Shown here: positions 9,237 through 17,616 of the stretch, piece by piece | How positions within the stretch are numbered: the stretch's first letter is position 1 | Layout: the number at the start of each line of letters is the position of its first letter | The notes under the pieces: generated by a model | What the model was told of the DNA's origin: nothing | The model's input: only the letters and a program-made list of their open reading frames with translations | Database searches by the model: none | Assembly: GCA_001403775.1 (NCBI GenBank) | Contig: CYUG01000011.1 | Coordinates: forward strand, 556,900 to 620,899 | Origin: Dermabacter indicis | GTDB lineage: Bacteria > Actinomycetota > Actinomycetes > Actinomycetales > Dermabacteraceae | DNA: 64,000 nucleotides | Direction of reading: 5' to 3' | Translations under genes and position numbers: made by a program

Positions 9237-9872
9237 ATGGAGGGCGTGAGTTCTACAACGACGAAACCAGCAAACGATCGCATCATCTGGGTGGATTGCG
9301 AGATGACCGGCCTCGACAAGGCGAATGACGCCCTGATTGAGGTCGCAGTTCTCGTGACCGACGGGGATCTCGAGATCCTCGGTGACGGCGTGGACGTCGT
9401 CATTAAGCCCCCGGCAGGCGCGCTCGAGAAGATGGATGATTTCGTGCGCACCATGCACACGACCTCGGGCCTGCTCGACGAACTCGAAGGCGGCATCACG
9501 CTCGCCGAAGCCGAAGAGGCGTGCCTCGCGTACGTCAAGGAGCACTGCCCCGAGCCGGGCAAGGCTCCGCTCGCGGGTAACTCGGTGGGCACCGATCGCG
9601 CTTTCCTCGACCGAGATCTCCCGGAGTTTGCCCAGTTCATGAGCTACCGCACGATCGACGTGTCGAGCCTTAAGGAACTCGCGAAGCGCTGGTTCCCGCG
9701 TGTCTTCTTCAACACGCCCGACAAGCACGGCGGGCACCGTGCCCTCGCCGATATCCGCGAGTCGATCCAGGAGCTCAAGTACTACCGCGAGGTTCTGTTC
9801 GTGAAGGACCCCGGCCCCACAAGCGAGGAGGCAAAAGCTGCCTCGACGAAATTCGAAATCGCACCACACTAA
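9237..9872 (+). CDS. orn: Oligoribonuclease
   Basis: A DEDDh 3'-5' exonuclease that degrades 2-5 nt RNAs (nanoRNA) to mononucleotides, essential in many bacteria. The active-site blocks are visible: WVDCEMTGLD (ExoI), GNSVGTDRAFLDRDLP (ExoII) and HRALADIRESI (ExoIII, with the catalytic His). About 211 residues. Two starts are possible: ATG at 9237 with no good ribosome site (perhaps leaderless), or GTG at 9246 with GGAGG only two bases before it. The first is used here. It is divergent from the superoxide dismutase gene. Confidence 0.93.
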   Translation: MEGVSSTTTKPANDRIIWVDCEMTGLDKANDALIEVAVLVTDGDLEILGDGVDVVIKPPAGALEKMDDFVRTMHTTSGLLDELEGGITLAEAEEACLAYVKEHCPEPGKAPLAGNSVGTDRAFLDRDLPEFAQFMSYRTIDVSSLKELAKRWFPRVFFNTPDKHGGHRALADIRESIQELKYYREVLFVKDPGPTSEEAKAASTKFEIAPH

Positions 9873-9916
9873 AAGCGCACCACGCGACCCACCACCCGAA
9901 CAAAGGAGTTGCCACC

Positions 9917-11185
9917 ATGGCACCATCCCTGCTTCTCGATTCGGCGCACGCGAGCCCCGAGCATGACGCGTGGCTTGAGGAGGCAGGTCGCGCGCTCCTC
10001 GAGTGGGGCGCTGCCTCGCGCACGGAGCACGGCTTCGGCTGGCTCGATTCGAACGGCAAGCTCGATCCCTCTCACGATCTCGAGCTGTGGATCAACTGCC
10101 GCATGACGCACTGCTTCGCGCTCGCGAGCATCCGTGGCACCGATTCCACTCGCGATTTCGCGGAGCTCGCCGCGCACGGTTTGAAGGCCCTCTCGGGCCC
10201 CTTCCGCGACGCGGAACACGGCGGGTTCTTCTCGATCATTTCGCGTGAGAGCGGCACGCCCGTCGATGACTCCAAGCAGGCTTACGCCCACGCCTTCGTC
10301 GTGCTTGCCGCCTCGAGCCTCGTGGAGGCGAAGATTCCTGACGCCGAGGAGCTCCTCGAGACGGCGCTCGAGGCCCACGCGCGGTTCTTCGAGCCCGAAC
10401 ACGAGATGTTTGCCGATACCTACTCGCGCGACTTCTCCGAGTGCGAAAACTACCGCGGTATCAACGCCAATATGCACAGCGTCGAGGGGCTCCTCGCGGC
10501 CTCGGCGGCAACGGGCCGGCGCGACCTTTTCGAACGCGCCGCGACAATCGTGGAGCACGCACTCGCCTTCGCCAAAGGCAACGGCTGGTTCCTCCCCGAG
10601 CACTTCACACCCGAGTGGGAGCCCCGCCCCGACTACAACCGCGAGGAACCCGCGCACCCCTTCCGCCCCTACGGCGCGACAATCGGCCACTCGTTCGAGT
10701 GGGCTCGCCTTGCACTGCACACGGCAGCGGGGTTCGAGGGGCAGTTTTCCGACGCCACCCGGGCTCAGGAACGCGCCTCAGCTCTGCGTGATGGCGCGCT
10801 CGCCCTCGCTGAGAAGGCGTGCGAGACCTGGGGCATCGATGGTGACGGCGGCTTTCCGTACACGGTGGACTGGGACGGCACTCCGGTCGTGCACGAGCGC
10901 ATGCACTGGGTGATCGCCGAGGCTATCGGTGCGGCGGCGGTGCTCCTTGGCTCGAGCGGGGACGCCGCGTGGGGTGAGCGCTACGAAGCGTGGTGGGACT
11001 GGGCGAAGGCGACCACGATCGTCCCCGGCAATCTCGGAAGCTGGATCCATGAACTCTCGGCGGCCGGCGAGCTGAGCGAAACAACGTGGAAGGGACAGCC
11101 CGATATCTACCACGCCTACCAGGTGACGCTCATTCCGCGCCTTCCCGCGTGGCCGCCGCTCGCTCACGCCGTCGCTATGGCCTGA
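9917..11185 (+). CDS. N-acylglucosamine 2-epimerase (AGE) family sugar isomerase
   Basis: A 422-residue protein of the AGE/YihS superfamily, (alpha/alpha)6-barrel enzymes that interconvert aldoses and ketoses or epimerise sugars at C2. Typical blocks are SKQAYAHAFVVLA (110s), NMHSVEGLLAA (180s), GHSFEWARL (250s) and the C-terminal ERMHWVIAEAIG, which supply the catalytic and substrate His residues. Ribosome site AAAGGAG lies eight bases before the ATG. Mannose or sulfoquinovose-like sugars are plausible substrates, but this is not resolved by sequence. The last 11 bases overlap the convergent methyltransferase gene. Confidence 0.87.
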   Translation: MAPSLLLDSAHASPEHDAWLEEAGRALLEWGAASRTEHGFGWLDSNGKLDPSHDLELWINCRMTHCFALASIRGTDSTRDFAELAAHGLKALSGPFRDAEHGGFFSIISRESGTPVDDSKQAYAHAFVVLAASSLVEAKIPDAEELLETALEAHARFFEPEHEMFADTYSRDFSECENYRGINANMHSVEGLLAASAATGRRDLFERAATIVEHALAFAKGNGWFLPEHFTPEWEPRPDYNREEPAHPFRPYGATIGHSFEWARLALHTAAGFEGQFSDATRAQERASALRDGALALAEKACETWGIDGDGGFPYTVDWDGTPVVHERMHWVIAEAIGAAAVLLGSSGDAAWGERYEAWWDWAKATTIVPGNLGSWIHELSAAGELSETTWKGQPDIYHAYQVTLIPRLPAWPPLAHAVAMA

Positions 11186-12059
11186 AGCGCTCTACGAAAC
11201 GCGTATTCGTTCCCTCGAGCCTTCGCTGCATCACCTCGAAGGCCTGAGGGTTCGAATCAACCGCGAGGAACCGTCGGCCCTGGGCGTGCGCAACCGCCGC
11301 CGTTGTGCCCGAACCCGCGAAGAAGTCGAGAACCCAGTCGCCCTCGCGGCTGCTCGCTTGCACGATGCGGCGGAGAATCCCCTCGGGTTTCTGGGTCGCG
11401 TAGCCGGTTTTCTCGCGGCCGGTGGGCGAGACGATCGTGTGCCACCACACGTCCGTGGGGAGTTTTCCACGCTCGGCCTTTTCTTTCGTTACCAGGCCGG
11501 GGGCCATATAGGGCTCTCGATCCACGGTTGCCGAGTCGAAGTAGTAATTTTTCGGGTCTTTGACGTACACGAGGATCGTGTCATGCTTCGCGGGCCAACG
11601 CTTCTTCGTGCGCGCTCCGTAGTCGTAACTCCAGATGATCTCGTTGAGGAACGACGCGCGCCCGAAGAGAGCATCGAGCAACACCTTCGCATAGTGAGCC
11701 TCGCGGTAGTCGAGGTGAAGGTACAGCGTCCCGGTGCGCGCGAGCACGCGGCGGGCCTCGATAAGCCTCGGCTCGAGGAACTCCCAGTAGTCCTCGAATG
11801 CGTCATCGTAGCCGTAGAGCACCCCCTTGATGCTTCGGTAGCTGCGCCCCTTGAAACCCACGCGCGAGCCTTTGGCACCGTCATCTGCGCGCACCGTTTG
11901 CAAGGACTGGCGTTGCTGCCGCCTACCCGTGTTGAACGGCGGATCGATGTAGATGAGCTGAATCGATTCATCGGGCAGCGTGCGAAGCACCTCGAGGTTA
12001 TCGGCGCACACCACGCTGCTCGGTGCTTCATCACCCACGAGGCGAAGTTGTTCGCTCAT
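11175..12059 (-). CDS. Orphan DNA methyltransferase, beta class (N4-cytosine/N6-adenine)
   Basis: A 294-residue S-adenosylmethionine-dependent DNA methylase. The catalytic motif DPPFNTG comes first (residues 39-45) and the SAM-binding motif FAGSGTT near the C-terminus (247-253), the order of beta-class amino-methyltransferases. A region rich in Lys/Arg and aromatic residues between them is the likely target-recognition part. No restriction endonuclease gene lies nearby, so it appears to be a solitary methylase, which may affect gene regulation or the cell cycle. The start is ATG at 12059; the upstream in-frame extension overlaps the tRNA-His gene and is rejected. Target sequence unknown. Confidence 0.88.
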   Translation of the reverse strand: MSEQLRLVGDEAPSSVVCADNLEVLRTLPDESIQLIYIDPPFNTGRRQQRQSLQTVRADDGAKGSRVGFKGRSYRSIKGVLYGYDDAFEDYWEFLEPRLIEARRVLARTGTLYLHLDYREAHYAKVLLDALFGRASFLNEIIWSYDYGARTKKRWPAKHDTILVYVKDPKNYYFDSATVDREPYMAPGLVTKEKAERGKLPTDVWWHTIVSPTGREKTGYATQKPEGILRRIVQASSREGDWVLDFFAGSGTTAAVAHAQGRRFLAVDSNPQAFEVMQRRLEGTNTRFVERFRP

Positions 12060-12101
12060 TGCTCTCCATTTCGCGAAAACCACACGAGACGTAGATATGA
12101 A

Positions 12102-12127
12102 AAGAGCCCCTCGATTGAGGGGCTCTT
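12102..12127 (-). terminator. Terminator of tRNA-His
   Basis: On the minus strand AGAGCCCCTC-AATC-GAGGGGCTCT is followed by TTTT, immediately after the tRNA-His gene. Confidence 0.85.
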
Positions 12128-12130
12128 CAC

Positions 12131-12206
12131 TGGGGTGATCGACGGGATTTGAACCCGCGACCGCCTGGACCACAACCAGGAGCTCTACCTACTGAGCTAC
12201 GACCAC
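12131..12206 (-). tRNA. tRNA-His (GTG)
   Basis: Cloverleaf with acceptor GTGGTCG pairing CGATCAC, anticodon GTG in TTGTGGT, and T-arm GCGGGTTCAAATCCCGT. A G occupies position -1 (12207) opposite C73, the histidine tRNA identity mark, and the CCA end is encoded. Confidence 0.95.
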
Positions 12207-12297
12207 CATCTGTGCGGGGTCTCCCGCAACGAATGACTACTCTACCGGGCCGCCTCTGCTCCGCGCGAATCCAGAGGCCCCGAAAGGGATGTGAGTC

Positions 12298-12780
12298 TCA
12301 ACGCATGTGCGAGAGCGGCGCAATCGCGCGGAACGTTCGAATGGCGGCCTCGGCGGCAGCGTAGCCAGCGTCCTCACTCGCGCCCTCCACGCCCGAACGG
12401 GCGACGGCCTGCTCACGCGTGTTCACCGTGAGGACGCCATTGCCGACAGGGGTCGACTCGTCGAGCGCCACACGCGAGAGCCCGTCCGTGGCCGCGGCCG
12501 AAATGTATTCGAAGTGCGGGGTTTCCCCGCGAATGACCACGCCGAGCGCAACGACGACGTCGCACGTGCGCGCGAGGGCCTGCGCGGCGACGGGAAGCTC
12601 AAAAGAGCCCGGCACTCGCAGCACAGTGACCTCACACCCCGCATCGGCGGCCGCACGGCGTGCACCATCGAGAAGGGCATCCATAATTTCCGTGTGCCAG
12701 CTTGCCGCGGCAATGCCGATCGTGGCGGGTCCCGCTTCGCCCGTCGTGAGCGCCGATGAGGGGGTTCCGTATCCTGCCAT
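12298..12780 (-). CDS. ribH: 6,7-dimethyl-8-ribityllumazine synthase
   Basis: A 160-residue lumazine synthase, condensing the pyrimidine product of RibD with dihydroxybutanone phosphate to give the riboflavin precursor; it normally assembles as a pentamer or 60-mer. Family blocks are RVPGSFELPVAAQAL, ALGVVIRGETPHFEYI and PVGNGVLTVNTREQA, including the catalytic His in the second. It is the last gene of the riboflavin operon, two bases after ribA, and is expected to be controlled by the FMN riboswitch upstream of ribD. Confidence 0.96.
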   Translation of the reverse strand: MAGYGTPSSALTTGEAGPATIGIAAASWHTEIMDALLDGARRAAADAGCEVTVLRVPGSFELPVAAQALARTCDVVVALGVVIRGETPHFEYISAAATDGLSRVALDESTPVGNGVLTVNTREQAVARSGVEGASEDAGYAAAEAAIRTFRAIAPLSHMR

Positions 12781-12782
12781 GC

Positions 12783-13439
12783 TTACTCCTCGGGTTTTGT
12801 TGTCGAATGCGCGAGATCGAGGCGATGCGCCATCTTCTCGCGCTTAGTTTCAAGGTAGCGTCTATTTTCTTCACGCGGTGCGATCACGCTCGGCACAATC
12901 TCGGCAACCTCGATCCCGAGCTTCGAAAGGGCGCCGTCCTTCTCGGGGTTGTTCGTGAGGAGCTTTACGCGCTCCATGCCGAGACAGCGCAAGATCTCTG
13001 CGGCATCGTCGTAGCGGCGTGCGTCGATCGGAAGCCCAAGGTGCGCGTTTGCCTCAACCGTGTCGTCGCCGAGGTCCTGGAGGTGATAGGCGCGGATCTT
13101 CTCGAACAACCCAATGCCGCGGCCCTCGTGTCCGCGCATGTAAATCACGGCTCCGCCTTCGCACTGAATCGCCTCGAGCGCCGCGGAGAGTTGCTCACCG
13201 CAGTCGCAGCGGTACGAGCCGAATATGTCGCCCGTCGCGCATTCGGAGTGCACACGCACGAGGGGAGGCTGGGAGGCGTCGGCCCCCTCCCCCGGCCACG
13301 CGGAGCCGCGCGCGAGCAGGCTCATGTGTTCACCATCGCGCCCCCGCCACGCGCGCACCTCAAACGTGCCGTGCGGTGTGGGCAACTCGATCGGCTCGGT
13401 GCCGAGCACCCCGCCTTCGCGCACGTGCTCGTCGCTCAC
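12783..13439 (-). CDS. ribA: GTP cyclohydrolase II (stand-alone)
   Basis: A 218-residue enzyme that opens the imidazole ring of GTP, the first committed step to riboflavin. The zinc-binding CATGDIFGSYRCDCGEQL block and MRGHEGRGIGL are intact. In many Actinobacteria this activity is fused to RibB in one RibBA polypeptide; here it is a separate gene whose GTG start overlaps the ribB stop codon. No sign of a degraded linker is visible, so the split looks stable and functional. Confidence 0.95.
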   Translation of the reverse strand: MSDEHVREGGVLGTEPIELPTPHGTFEVRAWRGRDGEHMSLLARGSAWPGEGADASQPPLVRVHSECATGDIFGSYRCDCGEQLSAALEAIQCEGGAVIYMRGHEGRGIGLFEKIRAYHLQDLGDDTVEANAHLGLPIDARRYDDAAEILRCLGMERVKLLTNNPEKDGALSKLGIEVAEIVPSVIAPREENRRYLETKREKMAHRLDLAHSTTKPEE

Positions 13440-14071
13440 CGGGCCGCCTCTCGCGCGTCGCGCTCGTCGAGGTACCCCGTGAGCTGCTCGATCGTGATGA
13501 TTCCAAGCCCGTGCTCGCGCGCGAAATCCGCGAGGGCCTCGGCGTGCATCATGGAGCCGTCGTCATAGACGACCTCGCCGATAAGCCCCACGGGCGCGAG
13601 GCCCGCGAGGCGCGTGAGCTCGACCGCAGCTTCGGTGTGCCCGGGCCGCTCGCGCACGCCACCGCCCTTCGCGATGAGGGGAAGAACGTGGCCGGGACGG
13701 ATGAGCTCCGCCGCGTTGCCGTGCGCGAGAGCGCGGGCCGTGATCGCGCGATCCGTCGCGGAAATACCCGTCGCCTCGACAGCGCGCGCGTCGCAGCTGA
13801 TCGTGTAGGCGGTGCGCAGCGGGTCCTCGCTCTCGGGGACCATGAGCGGAAGATCGAGGGCTGCGGCGCGCTCGGCGGTCATGGGCGCGCACAGATATCC
13901 CGAGCTGTGTCGCACGAAGAATCCGACTTTCTCGGGGTTCGCAAGCTCAGCGGCCATGATGAGGTCGCCCTCGTTCTCGCGGTTTTCATCGTCAAGCACC
14001 ACGAGGATCTCGCCGCGCGCAAGCAGCTCGAGCGCCTCGCTCATGGGGGTGAGGTCGATCGCAAAACTCAC
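13436..14071 (-). CDS. ribB: 3,4-dihydroxy-2-butanone 4-phosphate synthase (stand-alone)
   Basis: A 211-residue protein making the four-carbon riboflavin precursor from ribulose 5-phosphate. DDENRENEGDL (acidic catalytic loop), GYLCAPMT and RPGHVLPLIAKGGGVRERPGHTEAAVEL are clear. It ends shortly after EHGLGIITIEQL, without a GTP cyclohydrolase II domain. The start overlaps the ribE stop by four bases (ATGA type) and its own end overlaps ribA likewise, so the whole operon is probably translationally coupled. Confidence 0.95.
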   Translation of the reverse strand: MSFAIDLTPMSEALELLARGEILVVLDDENRENEGDLIMAAELANPEKVGFFVRHSSGYLCAPMTAERAAALDLPLMVPESEDPLRTAYTISCDARAVEATGISATDRAITARALAHGNAAELIRPGHVLPLIAKGGGVRERPGHTEAAVELTRLAGLAPVGLIGEVVYDDGSMMHAEALADFAREHGLGIITIEQLTGYLDERDAREAAR

Positions 14072-14718
14072 TTGGCATCCCCCTTCCGCGCGGCACGCAC
14101 CGCGACGAGGCGCGCCGTGTATTTCGCGATGACGTCGGTCTCAACGTTGAGCCGGGTTCCGACGCTTGCTCCGCCGAGGGTTGTCGCCTCAAGCGTTTCA
14201 GGGATGAGAGCAACCTCGACAAAGGCGGGTTTTTCGCCCGGCTGATTCACGTCCGTGACCGTGAGCGATACGCCGTCGAGGGTGATGGACCCTTTTTCGG
14301 CGACCTGCTCTTCAAGGTTCTCTGGGATCTCGATGTGCATGCGCCGCCACGTCCCCTCGTCGTCGATGCGGGTCACAGCTCCCACGCCGTCGACGTGCCC
14401 CTGCACGATGTGGCCGTCGAGGCGGACGCCGACCTCGGTGCAGCGCTCGAGATTCACGCGGCTTCCGACGGCGAGGTCGCCGAGGCTCGTGCGCGCGAGG
14501 GTCTCCCCCATGGCGATCGCGGTGAAGCGAGCCGCCTCACCTTGGGTTTCGGGCGTTTCGATCGCCGTCAGGCACACGCCGTTCACGGCGAGGGATCCGC
14601 CGAGCGCAAGGCCGTCGAGCAGAGGCGCCGGCGCCTCCAGGGTGAGGCGCGCCGTGTCGTCCGCCCCTTTCTCAAGCCCCGTGACGGTGCCCTTCGCGCT
14701 GATAATTCCTGTAAACAT
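14068..14718 (-). CDS. ribE: Riboflavin synthase, alpha subunit
   Basis: A 216-residue synthase that dismutates two lumazines into riboflavin. The two tandem lumazine-binding barrels are visible: MFTGIISAKGTV and SLAVNGVCLTAIE in the first, and GHIVQGHVDGVG with SITLDGVSLTVTDV in the second. The gene lies three bases after ribD and overlaps ribB. Cytosolic; expected to act with RibH. Confidence 0.95.
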   Translation of the reverse strand: MFTGIISAKGTVTGLEKGADDTARLTLEAPAPLLDGLALGGSLAVNGVCLTAIETPETQGEAARFTAIAMGETLARTSLGDLAVGSRVNLERCTEVGVRLDGHIVQGHVDGVGAVTRIDDEGTWRRMHIEIPENLEEQVAEKGSITLDGVSLTVTDVNQPGEKPAFVEVALIPETLEATTLGGASVGTRLNVETDVIAKYTARLVAVRAARKGDAK

Positions 14719-14721
14719 TGG

Positions 14722-15852
14722 TCACTCGCCTTTCGTGGGAGTTTGCTGCCGCGCACGCGGGATCGCGTGGAAGAGAAGATCTGAACCGCTCATATGGAGT
14801 GATTCGGGAACGATGTCGAAGTCAAGCCGGTTCTCGAGGGTCCCGATGCCGAGCCCCGTGACCGCAGGTGTGCCCGCACCGAGCAAAGTCGGGGCCTCGT
14901 GGATCCAGAGGTCGTCGACGAGATCGAGCGTGAGCGCCGCGGAGATTAAACGCGGGCCACCTTCGAGAAGCAGGTGCTCAACCCCGTGTTCGGCGCGCAG
15001 GTTTTCGAACACGGCGCGGATATCTCGCGTGCGATAAAGAAGCGGGCGTGCGTGTTCAGGGCCGTGTGTGGCTTTCGCGAGCCGCGAGTGTGGCTCGAGC
15101 GGGCGCTCGCCAATCACGACTCGCCGCGGTTGGCGTTGAGCGAGCGTGCCGTGCGCATCTCGCGCGGTAAGTGCGGGGTCATCGGCGAGGGCCGTGCCCG
15201 TGCCCACGGCGATCGCGTCCACGGTGCTGCGGAGCGCGTGTCCCTCCACACGGGCGTCCTCTCCGGTAATCCAGGCGTTCGTGCCATCGGCGGCTGCGAC
15301 GTATCCATCGAGGGTGCGGGCGATCTTTGCCGTGACGAACGGACGCGACTCGCGCGTGGCTTGGAACCAGCGGCGGTTCAGTTCCGTTGCGCGGGCAGTG
15401 AGGTCCCCTCCGACGCTACCCGGCAACGCGTCACTCCACAGACGGGCGTTGATGCCGGCATCGCGAAGAAGAGCACCCCCGTTCGCGGCGATGTCGTGCG
15501 GGTCTTGAACGGCGTAGAGCACGCGCGCAACGCCCGCGTCGATGAGAGTGCGCGCGCACGAGGGCGTACGGCCCGCGTGGGCGCACGGTTCAAGAGTCAC
15601 GATGCAGGTCGCGCCGTGCACATCGAGGCCACGTTCCCGGGCGACCGCGAGGGCATCTGCTTCGGCATGCGGGGTTCGGGCGCCTCGGTGGAAGCCTGTG
15701 GCAAGGAGTTCCCCGGAGGGGCTGAGGAGCGCTGCGCCGACGCGCGGATTGGCACCGAGGGGTCCGCGCCGCGCCTGTTCGAGTGCGCGCTCACACGCCT
15801 CACGCAGGGCGCTTTCGCGCGCGGCGTCGTGAGGGGGCTGGTTCATGCCCAT
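14722..15852 (-). CDS. ribD: Bifunctional riboflavin deaminase/reductase
   Basis: A 376-residue fusion enzyme catalysing the second and third steps of riboflavin synthesis. The N-terminal deaminase carries the zinc site (HAEADAL and PCAHAGRTPSC); the C-terminal reductase begins near TAKIARTLDG and has LLLEGGPRLISAAL. Start is ATG at 15852 behind GGGAGGCGAGG; a second ATG lies two codons later. First gene of the operon, with the FMN riboswitch about 100 bases upstream. Confidence 0.94.
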   Translation of the reverse strand: MGMNQPPHDAARESALREACERALEQARRGPLGANPRVGAALLSPSGELLATGFHRGARTPHAEADALAVARERGLDVHGATCIVTLEPCAHAGRTPSCARTLIDAGVARVLYAVQDPHDIAANGGALLRDAGINARLWSDALPGSVGGDLTARATELNRRWFQATRESRPFVTAKIARTLDGYVAAADGTNAWITGEDARVEGHALRSTVDAIAVGTGTALADDPALTARDAHGTLAQRQPRRVVIGERPLEPHSRLAKATHGPEHARPLLYRTRDIRAVFENLRAEHGVEHLLLEGGPRLISAALTLDLVDDLWIHEAPTLLGAGTPAVTGLGIGTLENRLDFDIVPESLHMSGSDLLFHAIPRARQQTPTKGE

Positions 15853-15952
15853 GGTCCTCGCCTCCCGCATCGCTCATCTCGATCGATGGTCCGGGAGAAG
15901 GGAAAACTGCGAGAGCACGGCGCGTAAAAGCGGCATGCTTCGCCCGCATGAA

Positions 15953-16086
15953 CCTCCCATCCAGACTGTACTGTCGGCACCGGAATTCCACCGGTCAGGC
16001 CCAAGGCTCGCCCCACGGAGTGAAACGCGCCCGGGTTAGCGGGCTTTCACCGCCAGTTCGGAATTGCACCGAGTTCCCGGAACATG
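15953..16086 (-). promoter_or_regulatory. FMN riboswitch (RFN element)
   Basis: On the minus strand the leader of ribD contains the conserved RFN aptamer pieces in order: a CCGGGAACTCGGTGC opening arm, AATTCCGAACTGGCGGT, AAAGCCCGC, a CCGGTGGAATTCCGG hairpin, GCCGACAGT and AGTCTGGATGGGAG. Bound FMN would be expected to shut off the riboflavin operon. The expression platform was not resolved; a GC-rich hairpin between the aptamer and ribD is a candidate. Confidence 0.95.
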
Positions 16087-16123
16087 CGCCACCAGTTTAG
16101 CGCGCATGCGGGCGGGAACGACA

Positions 16124-16150
16124 AAACCCCGCTCTTTCAAGCGAGGGTTT
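16124..16150 (-). terminator. Terminator-like hairpin beyond the tRNA-Lys remnant
   Basis: Stem AAACCCCGCT / AGCGAGGGTTT with a short loop. It closely resembles the terminator downstream of the intact tRNA-Lys at 20833-20860 and is probably the original chromosomal tRNA-Lys terminator. Confidence 0.65.
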
Positions 16151-16202
16151 CCGTGTCGTGCGCCATCAGGGATTCGAACCCCGGACCCACTGATTAAGAG
16201 TC
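16149..16202 (-). repeat. Attachment-site duplicate: 3' part of tRNA-Lys
   Basis: These 54 bases match 20859-20912 with a single mismatch (16172 versus 20882). They consist of the 3' half of the tRNA-Lys gene, from the anticodon loop to the discriminator base (16159-16202), plus ten bases downstream. The 5' half of the tRNA is missing, so this copy is not a functional gene. The pair of repeats defines the ends of an inserted island of about 4.7 kb. Confidence 0.88.
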
Positions 16203-16287
16203 CCAAACCAGGCGACCTTATCGAGGTTGATTTCACCGGCGGCAGCGGATGACCGCCTGAGTGACGCTACACCTTTGACGATATATA

Positions 16288-16399
16288 TCTTGGGCAATAT
16301 GGTGATGGCACGACGTGGACACTGCACTGCAGCATGGAAGTGTCCGAGTGGTACGCAAAACTCAGTCCCACAGACAAAGGGAACTTCTGCACGATTAGG
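16288..16399 (+). pseudogene. HigB/RelE-like toxin fragment cut by the IS
   Basis: One frame here encodes FDDIYLGQYGDG followed by TTWTLHCSMEVSEWYAKLSP and TDKGNFCTI. The second part resembles the start of HigB/RelE-family mRNA-interferase toxins (pattern WxxxLxxxxK near the N-terminus). No start codon is visible in this frame and the reading stops at the left end of the IS3-family element (about 16397), so the gene is truncated. No antitoxin was found beyond the insertion. Assignment rests on a short stretch and is tentative. Confidence 0.4.
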
Positions 16400-16439
16400 T
16401 GACAATGGTGGTGTCAGGCTGCGAGGCTCACGGCCTGGT

Positions 16440-17278
16440 TCATGATGGTCTCGTATTCGATGGGGGCAGTCGGCCCAGTCGCGTTTGTCGGCGGCGCGGG
16501 TGGTACGTTCTCTCGATCCAGGTGCCGATTGCGATGCGGAGTTCTTCGCGGGTCCGCCACCGCTTGCGGTCCGGAACGTTTTTCTGCAGGAGTGCGAAGA
16601 AGGAGTCCATCGCTGCGTTGTCGCCGGCCGCACCAACTTTGCCCATCCACCCGATGAGGTGGTGGCGGTTCAGGGCGTGCACGAAGCTTCGCGCTCGGAA
16701 CTGGAATCCTCGGTCCGCGTGCACGATGCACCCAGCAGCATCGGAACGGCGCGATACCGCGTTGTTCAGGGCGTTCACCGCGAGACGGGCCTTCATCCGG
16801 CCGCTGATCGAGTAGCCCACGATCCTCCCGAAGAACTCGTCTTTGATCGCGCACAGGTAGAGCTTGCCCTCGTCGGTCCAGTGCTCGGTGATGTCGGTCA
16901 GCCAGAGCTCGTTGACGTCACCTGCGGTGAAGTCCCGCTGGACGAGATCGTCGTGCACGCTCGGGCCTGGGCGTTTCCTGTTCTTACCGCGCTTCTTCCC
17001 GAACACGGGCCACCACTGGTTATCTCGGCAGATCCGCCACGCGGTTTTCTCGCACATCACTTCGCCCGCGGCGCGGGCCTCCCCTCCCCTACTAGGAATC
17101 TGGATCCGAACTCGGGATCGTCCCGGTGGGCGTCGAACAGAGCGTTTGCCCGGTAGGCCTCGGTCAGCTCGGAGGCGGTGACCTGCCGGTTTCGCCAGCG
17201 GTAGTAGGGCTGGCGGGAGAGGTTCAGGACCCGCAAGGACACCGCGACGGGGATCCCGTCAGCGGCGAGCTCGCTCAC
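16440..17278 (-). pseudogene. IS3-family transposase OrfB, frameshifted
   Basis: The N-terminal part (17278-17057) reads MSELAADGIPVAVSLRVLNL, then a helix-turn-helix region ending HRDDPEFGSRFL; the C-terminal part (from ATG at 17060 to 16440) contains the DDE core, with LWLTDITEHWTDEGKLYL, IVHADRGFQF and GAAGDNAAMDSFF. They are in different frames. The break coincides with a perfect tandem GGGGA-GGGGA on the minus strand; removing one 5-bp unit would restore a continuous orfB reading FLVGEARAAGEVMCEK. The transposase is therefore probably inactive unless frameshifting repairs it. Confidence 0.85.
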
Positions 17279-17616
17279 GAGCGGTTAGAACCATTTCCCG
17301 GCAAATTCGTCTGGGACAGGTAGGCGGCCGCTCGACGGAGGACCTCGTTCTCCTGCTCCAGCACCCGGTTGCGGCGACGGAGATCGCGCAGTTCCGTCGA
17401 GTCCTCACGGGTCCTCCCGGGGCGGTTGCCGTCATCGATATCGGCCTGGCGGATCCATTTATGGAGCGCCATCTCGTGGATTCCGAAGTCCTTCGCGATC
17501 TGCGCGAGCGTGACGCCGTCCTCACGGGACCGGGCCACCCGTACGACGTCATCGCGGAACTCTCGAGGGTAGGGAGCGGGCATAGGGCACATCGTTCCAG
17601 GCCGCCCTGCGGGCAA
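17275..17616 (-). CDS. IS3-family transposase OrfA
   Basis: A protein of up to 113 residues with the HTH_Tnp_1 domain: YPREFRDDVVRVARS, then TLAQIAKDFGIHEMALHKWI as the DNA-binding helix-turn-helix, and a leucine-zipper-like ELRDLRRRNRVLEQENEVLR at the end. The true start is likely one of the internal Met codons (MCPMPAPYPREF). The stop overlaps the GTG start of orfB, the usual arrangement that allows an OrfAB fusion by frameshifting. It appears intact. Confidence 0.85.
   Translation of the reverse strand: MPAGRPGTMCPMPAPYPREFRDDVVRVARSREDGVTLAQIAKDFGIHEMALHKWIRQADIDDGNRPGRTREDSTELRDLRRRNRVLEQENEVLRRAAAYLSQTNLPGNGSNRS

Noticed and set aside
12060-12173. N-terminal extension of the DNA methyltransferase
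   Set aside because: Antisense/overlap with tRNA-His and its terminator; family homology begins near 12059.
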